The notes: generated by a model not told the origin, from the sequence alone. 64,000 nt of DNA from Granulicella sibirica (GCF_004115155.1 NZ_RDSM01000001.1:2549795-2613794); one strand, 5' to 3'; shown: positions 29,715-40,090, numbered from the stretch's first letter. Program-made: numbers and translations.

Positions 29715-29962
29715 GAGTGTGGTTCCGTTGTTCACTTTGTCGACGCTTTAAACTTGATCTAGCCGTTTATCTGCTGCTGACGGCGGTCCTGTTTCGACGA
29801 AGAACTGAAGCGGATCCACGTCGGACACGCATGCTTCAAAACTCTCAACGTTTCAAGATCCCCATTGGTGCCGGTCATCTCGACTTGAAGACCGTTCCGG
29901 GTAAGCTTCCCGCCTTCGATCTGGAGCTGAAACAGCGCCCGTCGAAGCGACTTTATATATCG

Positions 29963-30892
29963 TCATGCAACATGTCCAATGCGGCCACGCGGCGCGCGTT
30001 TGCGGCAGGCCCGCCGGTACTTGGCCGGTGAGGCGCCCATAATATTCCGAAATACCTTTCCGAAGGCATTCTCTGACTCGTAGCCGAACGAGGAGGCGAT
30101 CCGCGACACCGGTTCACTGGACGAGGTTAATCTCGCGCCTGCCAAGATCATCCGCCATCGCGTTAGGTATTCCATCGGAGTCACGCCGACAATGTTCTTG
30201 AACCTCTTTGCGAACGTGGACCGCGACAGCCCGGCGTGCCGCGCCAACTCTTGCAGGCTCCAACGATGACCTGGAGCCTCATGGATCCGGGTCATCGCGA
30301 CTGCCATTGCATCATCGGCAAGCGCGAACAACCAACCGACACTGGTTATTGCAAACTCTTCGACGTGACACCGGAGAATTTGCATGAGGATTATGGTCGC
30401 GAGACATTGCGTCATCAATGCACTGCCAGGTTGTGGATGCTTTACTTCATTGATTAGACGGCTCAGAGTCATCGTGAGACCATGATGAACTTCTCTACTG
30501 CGACGGTGAATGAGAGGCGGAAGTACGGACCGAAACATCGCCTCGGCGTGACTACTCATAAGCAGGAGCTCTCCACTCACAAGGAAGCAGCCAGCATGAT
30601 CGTTGCTCCCCTCCGGATAGCTGATCACCGACTTGTCGACGCACCTACAGGTTAGGGAGTGCGCTGTCCCGCGAGGCAGCACCACACAGTCGCCTGCCTC
30701 AAGTGTGATTACCGATGGCACACCGCCTACGATGAGGCTACCCTGGCCCGAGACTACCACAAGAAACTTGATAGATCCTTTATCAGGGAACCTTAAGCTC
30801 GTACTTCCGGCGAGGCTCACGCTACCTACTTGTTGAACGACGAGGTCGAGGGCCGACATGACTTCCGAAAATGGATCGATAATCTGCTTCAT
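29963..30892 (-). CDS. AraC-family transcriptional regulator with N-terminal cupin
   Basis: About 309 residues (GTG at 30895 or ATG at 30892). The N-terminal 170 residues form a cupin (FLVVVSGQGSLIVGG, GDCVVLPRGTAHSL), the AraC_binding/cupin_6 type. Two helix-turn-helix units at the C-terminus: WSLQELARHAGLSRSTFAKRFKNIVGVTPMEYLTRWRM and ISR-IASSFGYESENAFGKVFRNIMGASPAKYRR. Likely a one-component regulator of nearby oxidoreductase genes; the flavin oxidase at 31009 is on the same strand upstream. Confidence 0.9.
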   Translation of the reverse strand: MKQIIDPFSEVMSALDLVVQQVGSVSLAGSTSLRFPDKGSIKFLVVVSGQGSLIVGGVPSVITLEAGDCVVLPRGTAHSLTCRCVDKSVISYPEGSNDHAGCFLVSGELLLMSSHAEAMFRSVLPPLIHRRSREVHHGLTMTLSRLINEVKHPQPGSALMTQCLATIILMQILRCHVEEFAITSVGWLFALADDAMAVAMTRIHEAPGHRWSLQELARHAGLSRSTFAKRFKNIVGVTPMEYLTRWRMILAGARLTSSSEPVSRIASSFGYESENAFGKVFRNIMGASPAKYRRACRKRAPRGRIGHVA

Positions 30893-31008
30893 CACCTATT
30901 GAAGTAGCGACAGTGGTTAGTAAGCTCTCTGCGACGGCAAGCAAGTCCATGAATGAGCGACGATGTGCTGAGCTCGATGCCGCTTGACGTCATCTGCGGT
31001 GCGTTATG

Positions 31009-32352
31009 TCACAACTGACACACGTTCGAGGAGAAGACATCGTGAGGGTCAAACTTATTTTTGACTGCCCTCAGTCGTGTTCGAGAAGGCTCGTAGAAGT
31101 CGTAGGTTCGTTTTTGTTCTGCAGGACCGAGCACATTGGGATAGCCACCAGACAGGGAGAGCTGGGATAGCTCCTCCAACACTTGGTCGAACCATTCTCC
31201 CGCCGCAACTCCGTCCTCAACGCTGTCCCAACCTGCGATAACTTCAACGAGGTAGTGGTTTTTTCGAAGCGGATAGGCAGAGCTTTCGAGCTGGATCCGA
31301 CTTGCTTGTCCATGAAAGTCGTGCAGAAGGAGAACACAGCCTGGAGTGGGTGCGCGCTCTGCGCCTCGCGTGAGAACGTCGACTACTGCGCCGTTCAATA
31401 CTTCGCAAAAGCGTGCGCTGACTCGATAGTTCTCGTTTGCCGACCATGCTTTCTCGGCTTCACGATCAAAGATTTGGTTGTACGGCGACCATCGCCGGGC
31501 GACAACCTTCGAATTGGGCAAGTTGCATAGCTTTTCGAATAGCCGCTCGCCGATTTCAGACTTTTCGCTGAGAAGAGGCTGAAGGAAGAGGCCCTTCTGA
31601 CCACTATGCAGAGTCACCAGTCCCGAAAGCACGCTTAACCCATCGGGAGATGCTTCGGTGATCTCCTGCAGATGCGACAGCGTCGTGGCCGCCGACGACA
31701 GCGGGAAGAGGATCGTCGCGGACTGTACTGTCGGTACCGAAAACAATTCTAGTTCCATCGAAGTTACCACGCCGTAGTTGCCGCCTCCTCCGCGGAGCGC
31801 CCAAAAGAGATCGGGATTATCCTGTGCACTGGCAGTGACCACATTGCCGTCTGCGAGCACGACTTGTGCACTTCGCATGGTGTCGCACGCAAGTCCGAAG
31901 CGACTGTTCAGCGGGCCGTAACCGCCCCCGAGTGTTAGCCCGGTGTATCCGACGCTTGATACCGCCCCCGTCACGGAGGCCAGATCGTCCGGGAGTTCCA
32001 GTAAAACATCGTTGATCAGACTGCCGCCTCCCAGGGTCACCGTACGGCTTTCTCGATCGACATGAACCCGCGACATCGGGCGAAGATTGAGAACGACGCC
32101 CCCTTGCACGACCGCAAATCCAGCCCAATGCCGCCCCCCCCCAAGCACCGAAATGGGTACCCCGTATTCTGTTGCCAACTTGACGACCTGCTGCACATTG
32201 TCGACAGTCAGGCAATCGACGAGAGCGCGAGGTCTATTGCGGCAAGCTTTATTCCAAAGTGCGGTGTGGACCGCTTGGGCAGCCCGCTCTCCGGTTGAAA
32301 TCTGAGATCCCAGCGCATCGGTCAAAGCGGTCAAAAACGATTCTTGCTCCAT
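31009..32352 (-). CDS. FAD-linked oxidoreductase with berberine-bridge C-terminus
   Basis: 447 residues. PP-loop-type FAD-binding domain at about 35-205: ISVLGGGRHWAGFAVV holds the His usually bonded covalently to FAD, and YTGLTLGGGYGPLNSRFGLACD and LFWALRGGGGNYGVV are canonical. The C-terminal BBE motif reads NKFDPHDVFSSN. No signal peptide. Such enzymes oxidise alcohols, sugars or secondary metabolites with oxygen; substrate not predictable. AGGAGA lies six bases before the ATG. A LysR fragment lies divergently upstream at 32634. Confidence 0.9.
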   Translation of the reverse strand: MEQESFLTALTDALGSQISTGERAAQAVHTALWNKACRNRPRALVDCLTVDNVQQVVKLATEYGVPISVLGGGRHWAGFAVVQGGVVLNLRPMSRVHVDRESRTVTLGGGSLINDVLLELPDDLASVTGAVSSVGYTGLTLGGGYGPLNSRFGLACDTMRSAQVVLADGNVVTASAQDNPDLFWALRGGGGNYGVVTSMELELFSVPTVQSATILFPLSSAATTLSHLQEITEASPDGLSVLSGLVTLHSGQKGLFLQPLLSEKSEIGERLFEKLCNLPNSKVVARRWSPYNQIFDREAEKAWSANENYRVSARFCEVLNGAVVDVLTRGAERAPTPGCVLLLHDFHGQASRIQLESSAYPLRKNHYLVEVIAGWDSVEDGVAAGEWFDQVLEELSQLSLSGGYPNVLGPAEQKRTYDFYEPSRTRLRAVKNKFDPHDVFSSNVCQL

Positions 32353-32633
32353 CTATATTCTCCTGTTGTGTTGGTTGGACGCTATGCGACATCCATGCAC
32401 CGGGCGTGATGCGCCCCTGGTAGCCGCGGAAACCTCGCAGCGCAAGGCAGAGTCTCTCGCCGGAGCCATCAGCAAGGACCAAACAAACACAGTCGTCTGT
32501 TTGCACGAACTGTCGCCTTGCGGCTCCTTGCATTCTCTCTACTATCGGATGCGACCAAGAACCATCTGCACCATGCAAAGCAGTAGGCCCGCGCATGATT
32601 GAAATTCATGGCTAACTTACGGATACTTCTCTT

Positions 32634-32831
32634 ATGACAATGCGCTTAGATCGGCTTCGGAATGCCGACCTCAACCTCTCGATTTGTTTCGTCATTCTAG
32701 CGGAGGAGAAGAATGTAACAAGGGCAGCTATGCGCCTTCGGTTAGCGCAATCCGCTCTCAGCCGATTTCTCCAACGCTTGAGAATGCTTTCTAAGGACGA
32801 GCTGCTGGTTCGCGCGAATGGCCAACCGTGA
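32634..32831 (+). pseudogene. LysR-family regulator, N-terminal fragment only
   Basis: 65 residues: NADLNLSICFVILAEEKNVTRAAMRLRLAQSALSRFLQRLRMLSKDELLVRANGQP is the LysR winged-helix DNA-binding domain. A stop at 32829 ends it and no effector-binding domain follows in any frame; the TonB receptor begins about 200 bases later. It probably once controlled the divergent flavin oxidase at 31009. Confidence 0.8.
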
Positions 32832-33050
32832 AAACTCTTGATGAGACAAATGACTTCGGCGCTCCGGCTTACCAATGTTGGGATGGACCATCAATGAGGA
32901 GTGGTCTTCACGGCTGAGCATGGATTGGTATCGCAAACCAGCAACACCTCCGTTTCCTCAATTTGTTCAATCTTCAGGCAATCTACAGGTTATCTCTCTA
33001 CGCTGTTTTTCAGAACAACTCACGGGCGCATCACTCATGCCCCGGACTTA

Positions 33051-35615
33051 TTGCTGGAGTCTGCGATCAAACTCTCGAAAACTGTCTTTTTATTGCCCCT
33101 CTTATGCCCGCTTCAGTTGTTTGCGCAAATTGGCCCTTTCATCACCGGAACTGTGCAGGATTCTTCCGGCGCAGTAATACGAGGCGCCGTCGTTAGGCTG
33201 CTCTCGCAAAAGGGCAGGCCAATCGCTCAACAAGTCACTGATGGAGGAGGAGGATTTCGCTTCTCCTCCGCCACGACCGGCTCGTATGTACTCGACGTGA
33301 CGGAATCCGGTTTTCGTGAGGCGAGGGTGCTGACCTCGGTGTCGGCTGGGGAGTCTGCCCCAACCCTAATTGTGATGGCCGTCAAGGGGGAAGACGATTC
33401 GATATCCGTCGATGGGTCCGCTTTACCCGCTCAGGTGGACACAGCGATCGAAGCTAATCAGAACGCGAATAGCGTGGACCGAAGCGCGCTGGATCGGTTG
33501 CCAGTCTTCGATAACGACTATGTCACCACGCTGTCTCGGTTCCTGGATCCAGATTCGATCGGAACCAACGGTGTGACGCTAGTCGTAAACGGGGTAGAGG
33601 CAAACGGGCCAGGTGTTACACCATCCGCGGTTGCCAGTGTCAAGATCAACCATGACCCCTATTCCGTTCTATTCTCTAGACCGGGTCGTGCGCGCCTTGA
33701 GCTTGAGACGGAGGGCGGAACTCCTCAGTTCCACGGGTCTGCCACGTTTCTCTACCGCGACTCCCTCTTTGATGCGCAGCCCGCGTTCGCTGCTGTGAAA
33801 CCGGCTGAACAACGGACCTATTATGAAGGTTCGCTCACTGGTCCACTTTCTCGGGACAAGAAGACCACCTTCCTCGTGTCGTTTGAACGCGATAACGACA
33901 ATCTGCAGTCGATCGTGGATGCAGCGCTACCGACAGGTGAGATCCATGAGAATGTACCCAGTCCGATCCACCACTACATTCTATCGGAGCGTGTTTTCCA
34001 CGACTACGGGCAAGCCAACCACTTCTGGATTGGCTACTCATATGAGCACGGGACGGATGCCAACGTGGGCGTAGGCGGCACCGTATTGCCGGAAGCTGGC
34101 ACGGATACAGTCGGGTTCGAGCATGAGATCAACGTCCAGGACACGTATGTCGCGTCCCCAAAGCTCGTAAACTTAGTGCACTTTCTCGTCGGTCACAACG
34201 ATAGCCGAATCCGGAGCACAACCGACGCTGCGCAAATCGCAGTGTCGGGATCTTTCACTGGTGGTGGGGCGCAGGCCGACACATTCAGGACGGAATCGCA
34301 CTTCGACGGTGTTGACATCGTGACCTACAGCAGCGGGAAGCAGGTCATCAAGTTCGGGATCGATGTCCCAGACATTAGCCGGCGGGGGAACGACGACTTT
34401 ACGAACCAGCTTGGCACATATTCTTTCGATAGCTTACAGAGCTACCAGGCCAGTCAGCCATTTCAATACATCGTGCAGACTGGTTCAGGGCACGTAGCAT
34501 TTGTCGAAAAAGTGGTCTCTGGCCTATTCGCAGATGACGTACGTGTTTCGCCGAAACTCTCGATTTCGGCAGGCGTGCGCTACTACTTTCAGAACTACTT
34601 CCATGATGTCCCGCACAACGTGGCCCCGCGCTTGAGCTTAGCCTATGCACCCTTCCGCAAGGGTTCCACCGTGGTGCGGGGGGGAGCAGGCTTTTTCTTT
34701 GACCGCACGGGTCCTTCTCCGATCGCCGACCTGGTGCACTACAACGGCGCGAACCTACTACGATTGATTCTCATCGATCCTACTTATCCCGCCACTCCCA
34801 TAGAGGTCTCCGCTGTACCGACGAGTCTTGTCACGCTGGACCCTCGAGCGCGAATTCCTTACACACTTCAATATGGTCTTGGTGTCGAGCAGCAGGTCAC
34901 GGCTAAGAGCACAGCCGCAATCAACTACATAGGCGCAAGAGGCATTGACCTTTTTCGATCGATCAACACGAACGCCCCGCAAACACCCGGCTTTTCAGCA
35001 AATCCCAATCGCTCTCTAGGACAAGTTCGAGAGATCCAGTCGAAAGGGTACCTGAAAAGCAACTCTCTGGAATTCACTTTCCGAGGTTCCCCGACTCCAT
35101 ACTTCACGGGCCAGGTCCAGTATGTGCTAGCAAAGACATACAACAATACCGGCGGAATCCGATACTTTCCTGCCGACAGCTACGATCCAAACGCAGACTG
35201 GTCTCGGTCAGATAACGACAGGCGCCATAAACTTAATCTTCTCGGAACTGTTCACGCGAGAAGATGGTTTGATCTAGGCACAGCATTATCGGTAAACTCG
35301 GGCATGCCAACCAATGTGACCACCGGCGACGATAACAATAGCGACGGTGTCATAAATGACAGACCTGCTGGAATACCCCGCAACTCTTTGCATGGCCCGG
35401 ATTATCTTGACCTGGATCTCGACCTATCACGTGAATTCGCAGTGACGAAGGATACGAAGGGGCCGACATTTACGTTATCGTTGAATTCGTTCAACACGCT
35501 TAATCATCAAAACGATGTCACGTATGTTGGCATCGTCAGCTCGCCCTTCTTTGATAAAGCGGTAGCAGCCCAACCTTCGCGGCGCTTGCAACTCAACCTA
35601 CAGATTAAGTTTTAG
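33051..35615 (+). CDS. Oar-like TonB-dependent outer-membrane receptor
   Basis: About 854 residues. I take the TTG at 33051 because a signal peptide follows at once (LSKTVFLLPLLCPLQLFAQ); the frame is open from 32901, so the start is uncertain. A carboxypeptidase-regulatory (CarboxypepD_reg) domain at the N-terminus (GTVQDSSGAVIRGAVVRLLSQ...VLDVTESGF) precedes a plug-like segment (LPVFDNDYVTTLSRFL, TLVVNGVEANG) and a long beta-barrel ending in RRLQLNLQIKF. Such receptors in Acidobacteriota are thought to take up glycans or bind peptides. No SusD partner nearby. Confidence 0.9.
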   Translation: MLESAIKLSKTVFLLPLLCPLQLFAQIGPFITGTVQDSSGAVIRGAVVRLLSQKGRPIAQQVTDGGGGFRFSSATTGSYVLDVTESGFREARVLTSVSAGESAPTLIVMAVKGEDDSISVDGSALPAQVDTAIEANQNANSVDRSALDRLPVFDNDYVTTLSRFLDPDSIGTNGVTLVVNGVEANGPGVTPSAVASVKINHDPYSVLFSRPGRARLELETEGGTPQFHGSATFLYRDSLFDAQPAFAAVKPAEQRTYYEGSLTGPLSRDKKTTFLVSFERDNDNLQSIVDAALPTGEIHENVPSPIHHYILSERVFHDYGQANHFWIGYSYEHGTDANVGVGGTVLPEAGTDTVGFEHEINVQDTYVASPKLVNLVHFLVGHNDSRIRSTTDAAQIAVSGSFTGGGAQADTFRTESHFDGVDIVTYSSGKQVIKFGIDVPDISRRGNDDFTNQLGTYSFDSLQSYQASQPFQYIVQTGSGHVAFVEKVVSGLFADDVRVSPKLSISAGVRYYFQNYFHDVPHNVAPRLSLAYAPFRKGSTVVRGGAGFFFDRTGPSPIADLVHYNGANLLRLILIDPTYPATPIEVSAVPTSLVTLDPRARIPYTLQYGLGVEQQVTAKSTAAINYIGARGIDLFRSINTNAPQTPGFSANPNRSLGQVREIQSKGYLKSNSLEFTFRGSPTPYFTGQVQYVLAKTYNNTGGIRYFPADSYDPNADWSRSDNDRRHKLNLLGTVHARRWFDLGTALSVNSGMPTNVTTGDDNNSDGVINDRPAGIPRNSLHGPDYLDLDLDLSREFAVTKDTKGPTFTLSLNSFNTLNHQNDVTYVGIVSSPFFDKAVAAQPSRRLQLNLQIKF

Positions 35616-36014
35616 GAGCATACAGAGAGAAGAGTCTCGTATGCGAACGGACTGTCGATCTGCCAACTATCACGAGGAGAATGCTCTCTCTGATTATCGT
35701 GAACCAACACGTAGGCCTCTTGGGATTGGATAAATGCGGACTATGGCAATTTACACCGTCGCTGCAGACCGTTCCCTGCAAAAGGAGAGCCGTTTTGGTT
35801 TGGATGGACCAACTCATACGAAAACTGAGAAGTCCTCAGTGATAGATAGCTTTCCAGAAGCAGTCGCGGCTAAAGAGCGCAACGCACCTCCTTTCCTGAG
35901 TACTGGATCGTTCATTTTGCACATTCGGGGGAATCATCTTGCACGCAGGCTCGAGCACGCTTTGAAGTCACCCGTTGCCGCGAGCGCCGGGTATTCGCGG
36001 AGCCGGCACCCTTT
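35616..36014. other. Region after the TonB receptor, no supported gene
   Basis: A weak hairpin (GCATAC ... GTATGC, 35618-35644) follows the receptor stop but lacks a T-run. A plus frame at 35734-36147 overlaps the end of the cytochrome gene and has no domain; I do not call it. Confidence 0.35.
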
Positions 36015-36659
36015 TCATCGCCCGGTCCTTCTGCCGACCAGACGCCATACAAAGGTAAAGTCGAAGCTCGAGATAGTCCGATCAAGCCGATCCCCCGCAA
36101 CTTGTCCCCAGTGTGTCTTCTTCCGAATCCCCAGCCACACAAAGTAGGCGACGTGGAAAGCGCATAGCCATTCCAGCGCAGCTGTGACGAATACATGTGA
36201 ATTGATCGCACCGTTGAGAGAAGAGCGATCAGTCAATCCTCTTGTGTGAGGGATGACCCGGGCCCCCGGACGCAGGTACGCGATGAGGAGTCCGGATATG
36301 ACAGAGGCTGCCACGCCGAGGTATATCCCCAAGTTCATCAGCAGTCTGAGGTTCGAAGACAATGTCGGAGCGAATGCAATTGTCCAGCGGCCGCCGGCGG
36401 AATGCCGACGGCTCGCCCACATAAATCGTACGAAAAAAATCAGCCCCACAACAACGCCTACCTTCACTTCTCCTTTCATCGCAACCGAACTATTCATAGC
36501 TCGGTTCGATTCACCATTGCTGATAAAGGCGTAGAGCAGCACGACAGCACTGATCCAGTGAATACTTCCGTTGAACAGCCTCAAAGAACGAGAAGAGGCT
36601 TGTTGCGGAACAGCGGTTTCAGGTTGCCGCGGTGGTCTAAGAAAACTGGATTTTTCCAT
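36015..36659 (-). CDS. Cytochrome b561-type membrane protein
   Basis: 214 residues from the ATG at 36659 (AGAGG eight bases before), giving four hydrophobic segments. Candidate haem ligands are His in GSIHWISAVVLLYAF and two His in the final pair NSHVFVTAALEWLCAFHVAYFVWLGI. This matches the di-haem b561/Ni-Fe-hydrogenase cytochrome b superfamily that shuttles electrons across the inner membrane. The next gene on the minus strand is the COG4705 membrane protein. Redox partner unknown. Confidence 0.75.
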   Translation of the reverse strand: MEKSSFLRPPRQPETAVPQQASSRSLRLFNGSIHWISAVVLLYAFISNGESNRAMNSSVAMKGEVKVGVVVGLIFFVRFMWASRRHSAGGRWTIAFAPTLSSNLRLLMNLGIYLGVAASVISGLLIAYLRPGARVIPHTRGLTDRSSLNGAINSHVFVTAALEWLCAFHVAYFVWLGIRKKTHWGQVAGDRLDRTISSFDFTFVWRLVGRRTGR

Positions 36660-36941
36660 GTCACAAACCTCTGTTCGAAGCAAGACGCAATGACCTTTCA
36701 GGGCACCCGATGGAGTCGGCAGTGACGTCACTCTCTGCCCGAACTCAGCAATCGAGTAAAGATGGACACTGTAGAGTTTTCTAAATAGACCGGTGACAAG
36801 GCCGGACTCTCGCGTATTTGATTCCGAGAACCGTTTGGGTCGCTCTCTTTCCAGTCTGAGTTACTCAACGATTGATGATCACGGCGTATGAATACGAGAA
36901 TATTGACCGGACAAATGGTGACGCTCAGACGCCTCGGGACG

Positions 36942-37697
36942 TCACTTCGAGGGGGACGCAATGCGCGAGCCCGTATCTTCCGCTCTCCAGGACTCACTTT
37001 TCCAGAAGAGCAGAACTGACAAGAAGGCAACTCCTGTGATGAGGGTGCTGATCGATAACCCGAAATACAATGTGTGGTTCTCAGCGAGCCAGTCTCCCAT
37101 CGACGTTCCGGCCGTACGGGCAATCGCTACGGTGACCCAGTACACGACAGGCATCTTCGCTGTGCTTTGTCGCCCGAAGAACAGCACAATCAGGAGAATT
37201 GCGCCAAGACCAAGCGATGAGGAGCCTTCCCCCAAAATGTCCGAGCATAGATCACCTCCCAATGTTCCGAACACACCTGCGGCCAGCATCGCGATCCAGT
37301 AAGCAATGTTTGTGTTAGGCAGGGTATTCGATGAACTGACAGTGCCGCGTTTGGTGAAGGAGCTGATCCAAGCAAAGAAGCAAAGGATCACGGTGACGCC
37401 GAGACCGAGCAACACCGGCGGAACTTTGGCGATGTAGGCGAGGTAATCTGCAATGTTGGTCGCGCCTGTGCGAATGATTATGATGATCAGCCAGTAGTAG
37501 ACTTGATGGCGTCGGTTCTCGAAGCGCTCAGTCGCGAACACGAGAGCAGCAAGAAGGGACAGTACGCCGACCCCTTGAATAAGACCAAGACCGCTCTTGT
37601 GCGCATAGAGGTCTCCAAGATTTGTGCCGAATATGCTGGAAAGTGTGATTGCTGTCCAATATCTGATGTCGATCGGCGGCATGTGTAAACGCTTCAT
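36942..37697 (-). CDS. COG4705-type repeat membrane protein
   Basis: 251 residues; AGGAGG six bases before the ATG. Four copies of a short motif following an aromatic-hydrophobic helix: FGTNLGDL, GATNIADYLA, FGTLGGDLCSD and AGTSMGDWLAE, each near the start of a repeat. This is the pattern of COG4705 proteins, called membrane-anchored or predicted efflux proteins. About eight membrane segments. It is divergent from the OmpR/HAMP-kinase pair at 37940, its probable regulators. Confidence 0.8.
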   Translation of the reverse strand: MKRLHMPPIDIRYWTAITLSSIFGTNLGDLYAHKSGLGLIQGVGVLSLLAALVFATERFENRRHQVYYWLIIIIIRTGATNIADYLAYIAKVPPVLLGLGVTVILCFFAWISSFTKRGTVSSSNTLPNTNIAYWIAMLAAGVFGTLGGDLCSDILGEGSSSLGLGAILLIVLFFGRQSTAKMPVVYWVTVAIARTAGTSMGDWLAENHTLYFGLSISTLITGVAFLSVLLFWKSESWRAEDTGSRIASPSK

Positions 37698-37939
37698 TTC
37701 AACCTCCTAAGCTTTAGAGAATACGGCACCTTAGATCATCGGGCGTCGATGTTGACGGTCCTCATGTCTGCGGATGTGGGCTTCTCTGGCCTCCGCAGAC
37801 ATGGAGGCGAGCAATTGCGCCACGAACACCGCACTCAAGAAGAGGCTATGACCCCTTGCTGAAGATCTCCTGAAGATCATTCACTTGGCCCGCGTTCAGA
37901 ATGTTCCGGCCGTAATAATCTGAACGTAGAGGTAGAGCT

Positions 37940-38620
37940 GTGCATGTGCTCATTGTCGAAGACAAGAAACAAGTAGCTCGAATGCTTAAGAAGACTTTAG
38001 AGGAGAAGGGTCATTCTGCCGTCATCTGCTTCGATGGACCGAGCGGTCTTGCTCACGCGGGGAGCGGGTACTTCGATGTCGTTGTCCTTGACATGATGCT
38101 ACCTCACATGGATGGTAGTGAGGTCGTCCGACGTCTAAGGGCCTCAAACAATCGCATACCGGTGCTCGTCCTCACCGCACGAGACACAATCTCCGATATG
38201 GTCTCGACTCTTGACCTGGGCGTTGATGACTACCTGACTAAGCCGTTTGCCGTTGCTGAGTTCATGGCGCGCCTGCGGGCAGTTGCCAGGCGCGGTCCCG
38301 CTATCCTCGGCGTGCGTCTTGAAGTTGCGGATCTCGTCCTCGACCCTACAGCTGGCGATGTCACTAGAGGAGGAAGGCTCGTCGCGCTAACACGCAAGGA
38401 GTATCTACTGCTTGAGTTTTTGATGCGCCGTCCAAACCAAGTACTAAGCCGCGCGTCGATAATAGAGCGCGTATGGGGTCTCGCCGATGACACAGCAGAA
38501 AACACTTTAGAAGTGTTCATTCGCAACCTAAGAGGAAAGATTGACATTAATCGCGAATCGAAGTTGATACAAACTGTGCGGGGAGTGGGCTATCGGCTCA
38601 TGTCTGGAGCTCCCGATTGA
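37940..38620 (+). CDS. OmpR-family response regulator
   Basis: 226 residues from GTG 37940 (AGAGG before it). Receiver: ED (7-8), D51 in VLDMMLPHMDG, K in LTKPF; winged helix with LTRKEYLLLEFLMRR, VLSRASIIERVWG and LIQTVRGVGYRL. Similar to QseB/CopR/TctD regulators. The stop overlaps the kinase start (TTGA), so the two are co-translated. The divergent COG4705 gene lies 240 bases away and shares the intergenic region. Confidence 0.95.
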   Translation: MHVLIVEDKKQVARMLKKTLEEKGHSAVICFDGPSGLAHAGSGYFDVVVLDMMLPHMDGSEVVRRLRASNNRIPVLVLTARDTISDMVSTLDLGVDDYLTKPFAVAEFMARLRAVARRGPAILGVRLEVADLVLDPTAGDVTRGGRLVALTRKEYLLLEFLMRRPNQVLSRASIIERVWGLADDTAENTLEVFIRNLRGKIDINRESKLIQTVRGVGYRLMSGAPD

Positions 38621-40029
38621 AACCACTCCCCATTCGTGTCCGCCTCACCGTTTGGTACCTTGGCGTTGTTTGCCTTACGTACCTGCTCTTGTCCGTCGGT
38701 ATGTACTTTGGAATGCGAAGCGCAATCCAGCGCTCCGTCGATCACGATCTCCGGGCGCGCATGGAAGAAATGCAGCAGTTTCTCCTCCTTCATGAGGCGT
38801 CCAGCGAATCAAGCATGCCCAACGAATTTCGCAAAGCTTCAGGCGTTCAACCTGGCGAAGATTTCTATCAGCTCACAAACGCTAGCGGATCATGGCTCTA
38901 CCAGACACCGTCGATGGTTGCGCTTCGCGTCCCTGCTGAAGCTCCGGACCTGAGTTGCGCGCCTCATTTCTACACCATTCAGCGCCCCCGGCGAACCAGC
39001 ATCCGGGTTTTGGCAGCAACGATCCGACAAAGCGATCGACTTTACCTCGTCCAAGTAGCCGAAGTCGTAAGTTCTCTGAATAAAGTTCTGTTATGGTTCC
39101 GCTTTATCGCATTCTGGACACTTCCTGCGGTACTCATTCTGGCAGGTGCGGGGGGGTATTGGCTTAGTGGGCGTGCGATGAAGCCCGTCCGCGCCATCAC
39201 GCAGGCAGCCCAGGTGATTTCCGGACAAAGTCTTTCAAAGCGACTTGTCTTGCCAGTTGCTCAAGATGAGCTATACCACCTTACGAGTACCTTGAACGGA
39301 ATGCTCCTCCGACTTGAAAAAGCGTTTACGAGAGTCGCGCAATTTACGGCGGATGCTTCCCACGAACTTCGAACACCGATCGCAGCGATACGGACTACGT
39401 CCGAGGTCATATTGGAACGACCCAGGTCCGTCGCCGAATATGAAGAGATGGTTGGACAGATACTCACGGAAGCGGAGTACACAAGCGATTTGGTTGAAAA
39501 CCTTTTGACGCTGGCAAGGGCTGATGCCAATCCAGCGTCGTTGGATATGTCTGTTCTTGACGTCGGCCAGATCGTTGAAGAAGTGGTTACAACGAGCCGG
39601 GCACTCGCTGCGCGTAAAGAGCTTACGTTGAGTGCCGAGATTCCCGCAACACCCGTGGCTGTCTTGGCAGAACGGCAAGCTTTGAAAAGGGTCCTGCTGA
39701 TCTTCTTAGATAATGCAATTCGATACACACCTGTCGGTGGACGGGTTGGTGTTCTGCTAGTTATTCGCCAAGAGAGAGTCGTCATCGAGGTGTCCGACAA
39801 TGGAATCGGCATCGCTGAGGCCGAACTGCCCCGCGTTTTTGAGCGTTTCTATCGTGCCACCAGTGCTCGCGACGCAGACATTGAAGGTTCAGGCCTGGGT
39901 CTATCTATAGCAAAGTGGATTGTGGATGCTCATCATGGCGCCATTGAGGTCCAAAGCGAGATAGACAACGGAACAGTCTTTCGACTGCAGTTGACAACGC
40001 TAGAGACTGCGTACGCACGAGGCAAATAA
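38617..40029 (+). CDS. HAMP-containing sensor histidine kinase
   Basis: 470 residues; TTG start overlapping the regulator stop. Two membrane segments (VWYLGVVCLTYLLLSVGMYFG near 12-32; FWTLPAVLILAGAGGYWL near 165-182) frame a periplasmic loop of about 130 residues. HAMP, then HisKA with H in DASHELRTPIAA, then HATPase (DNAIRYTP, DNGIGIA, GSGLGLSIAKW). Classical EnvZ/QseC-like inner-membrane kinase with the receiver at 37940 as partner. Ligand unknown; heavy-metal or envelope stress is a common role of near relatives. Confidence 0.95.
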   Translation: MKPLPIRVRLTVWYLGVVCLTYLLLSVGMYFGMRSAIQRSVDHDLRARMEEMQQFLLLHEASSESSMPNEFRKASGVQPGEDFYQLTNASGSWLYQTPSMVALRVPAEAPDLSCAPHFYTIQRPRRTSIRVLAATIRQSDRLYLVQVAEVVSSLNKVLLWFRFIAFWTLPAVLILAGAGGYWLSGRAMKPVRAITQAAQVISGQSLSKRLVLPVAQDELYHLTSTLNGMLLRLEKAFTRVAQFTADASHELRTPIAAIRTTSEVILERPRSVAEYEEMVGQILTEAEYTSDLVENLLTLARADANPASLDMSVLDVGQIVEEVVTTSRALAARKELTLSAEIPATPVAVLAERQALKRVLLIFLDNAIRYTPVGGRVGVLLVIRQERVVIEVSDNGIGIAEAELPRVFERFYRATSARDADIEGSGLGLSIAKWIVDAHHGAIEVQSEIDNGTVFRLQLTTLETAYARGK

Positions 40030-40090
40030 GACTTAACCGTATTGAGTTGTCCGCCACAGATCAGCAGAGACGTCGCTCTCGTGCCCGAAC

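Noticed and set aside
36942..37697. Transporter with named substrate
   Set aside because: COG4705 members have no firmly established substrate, so none is given.
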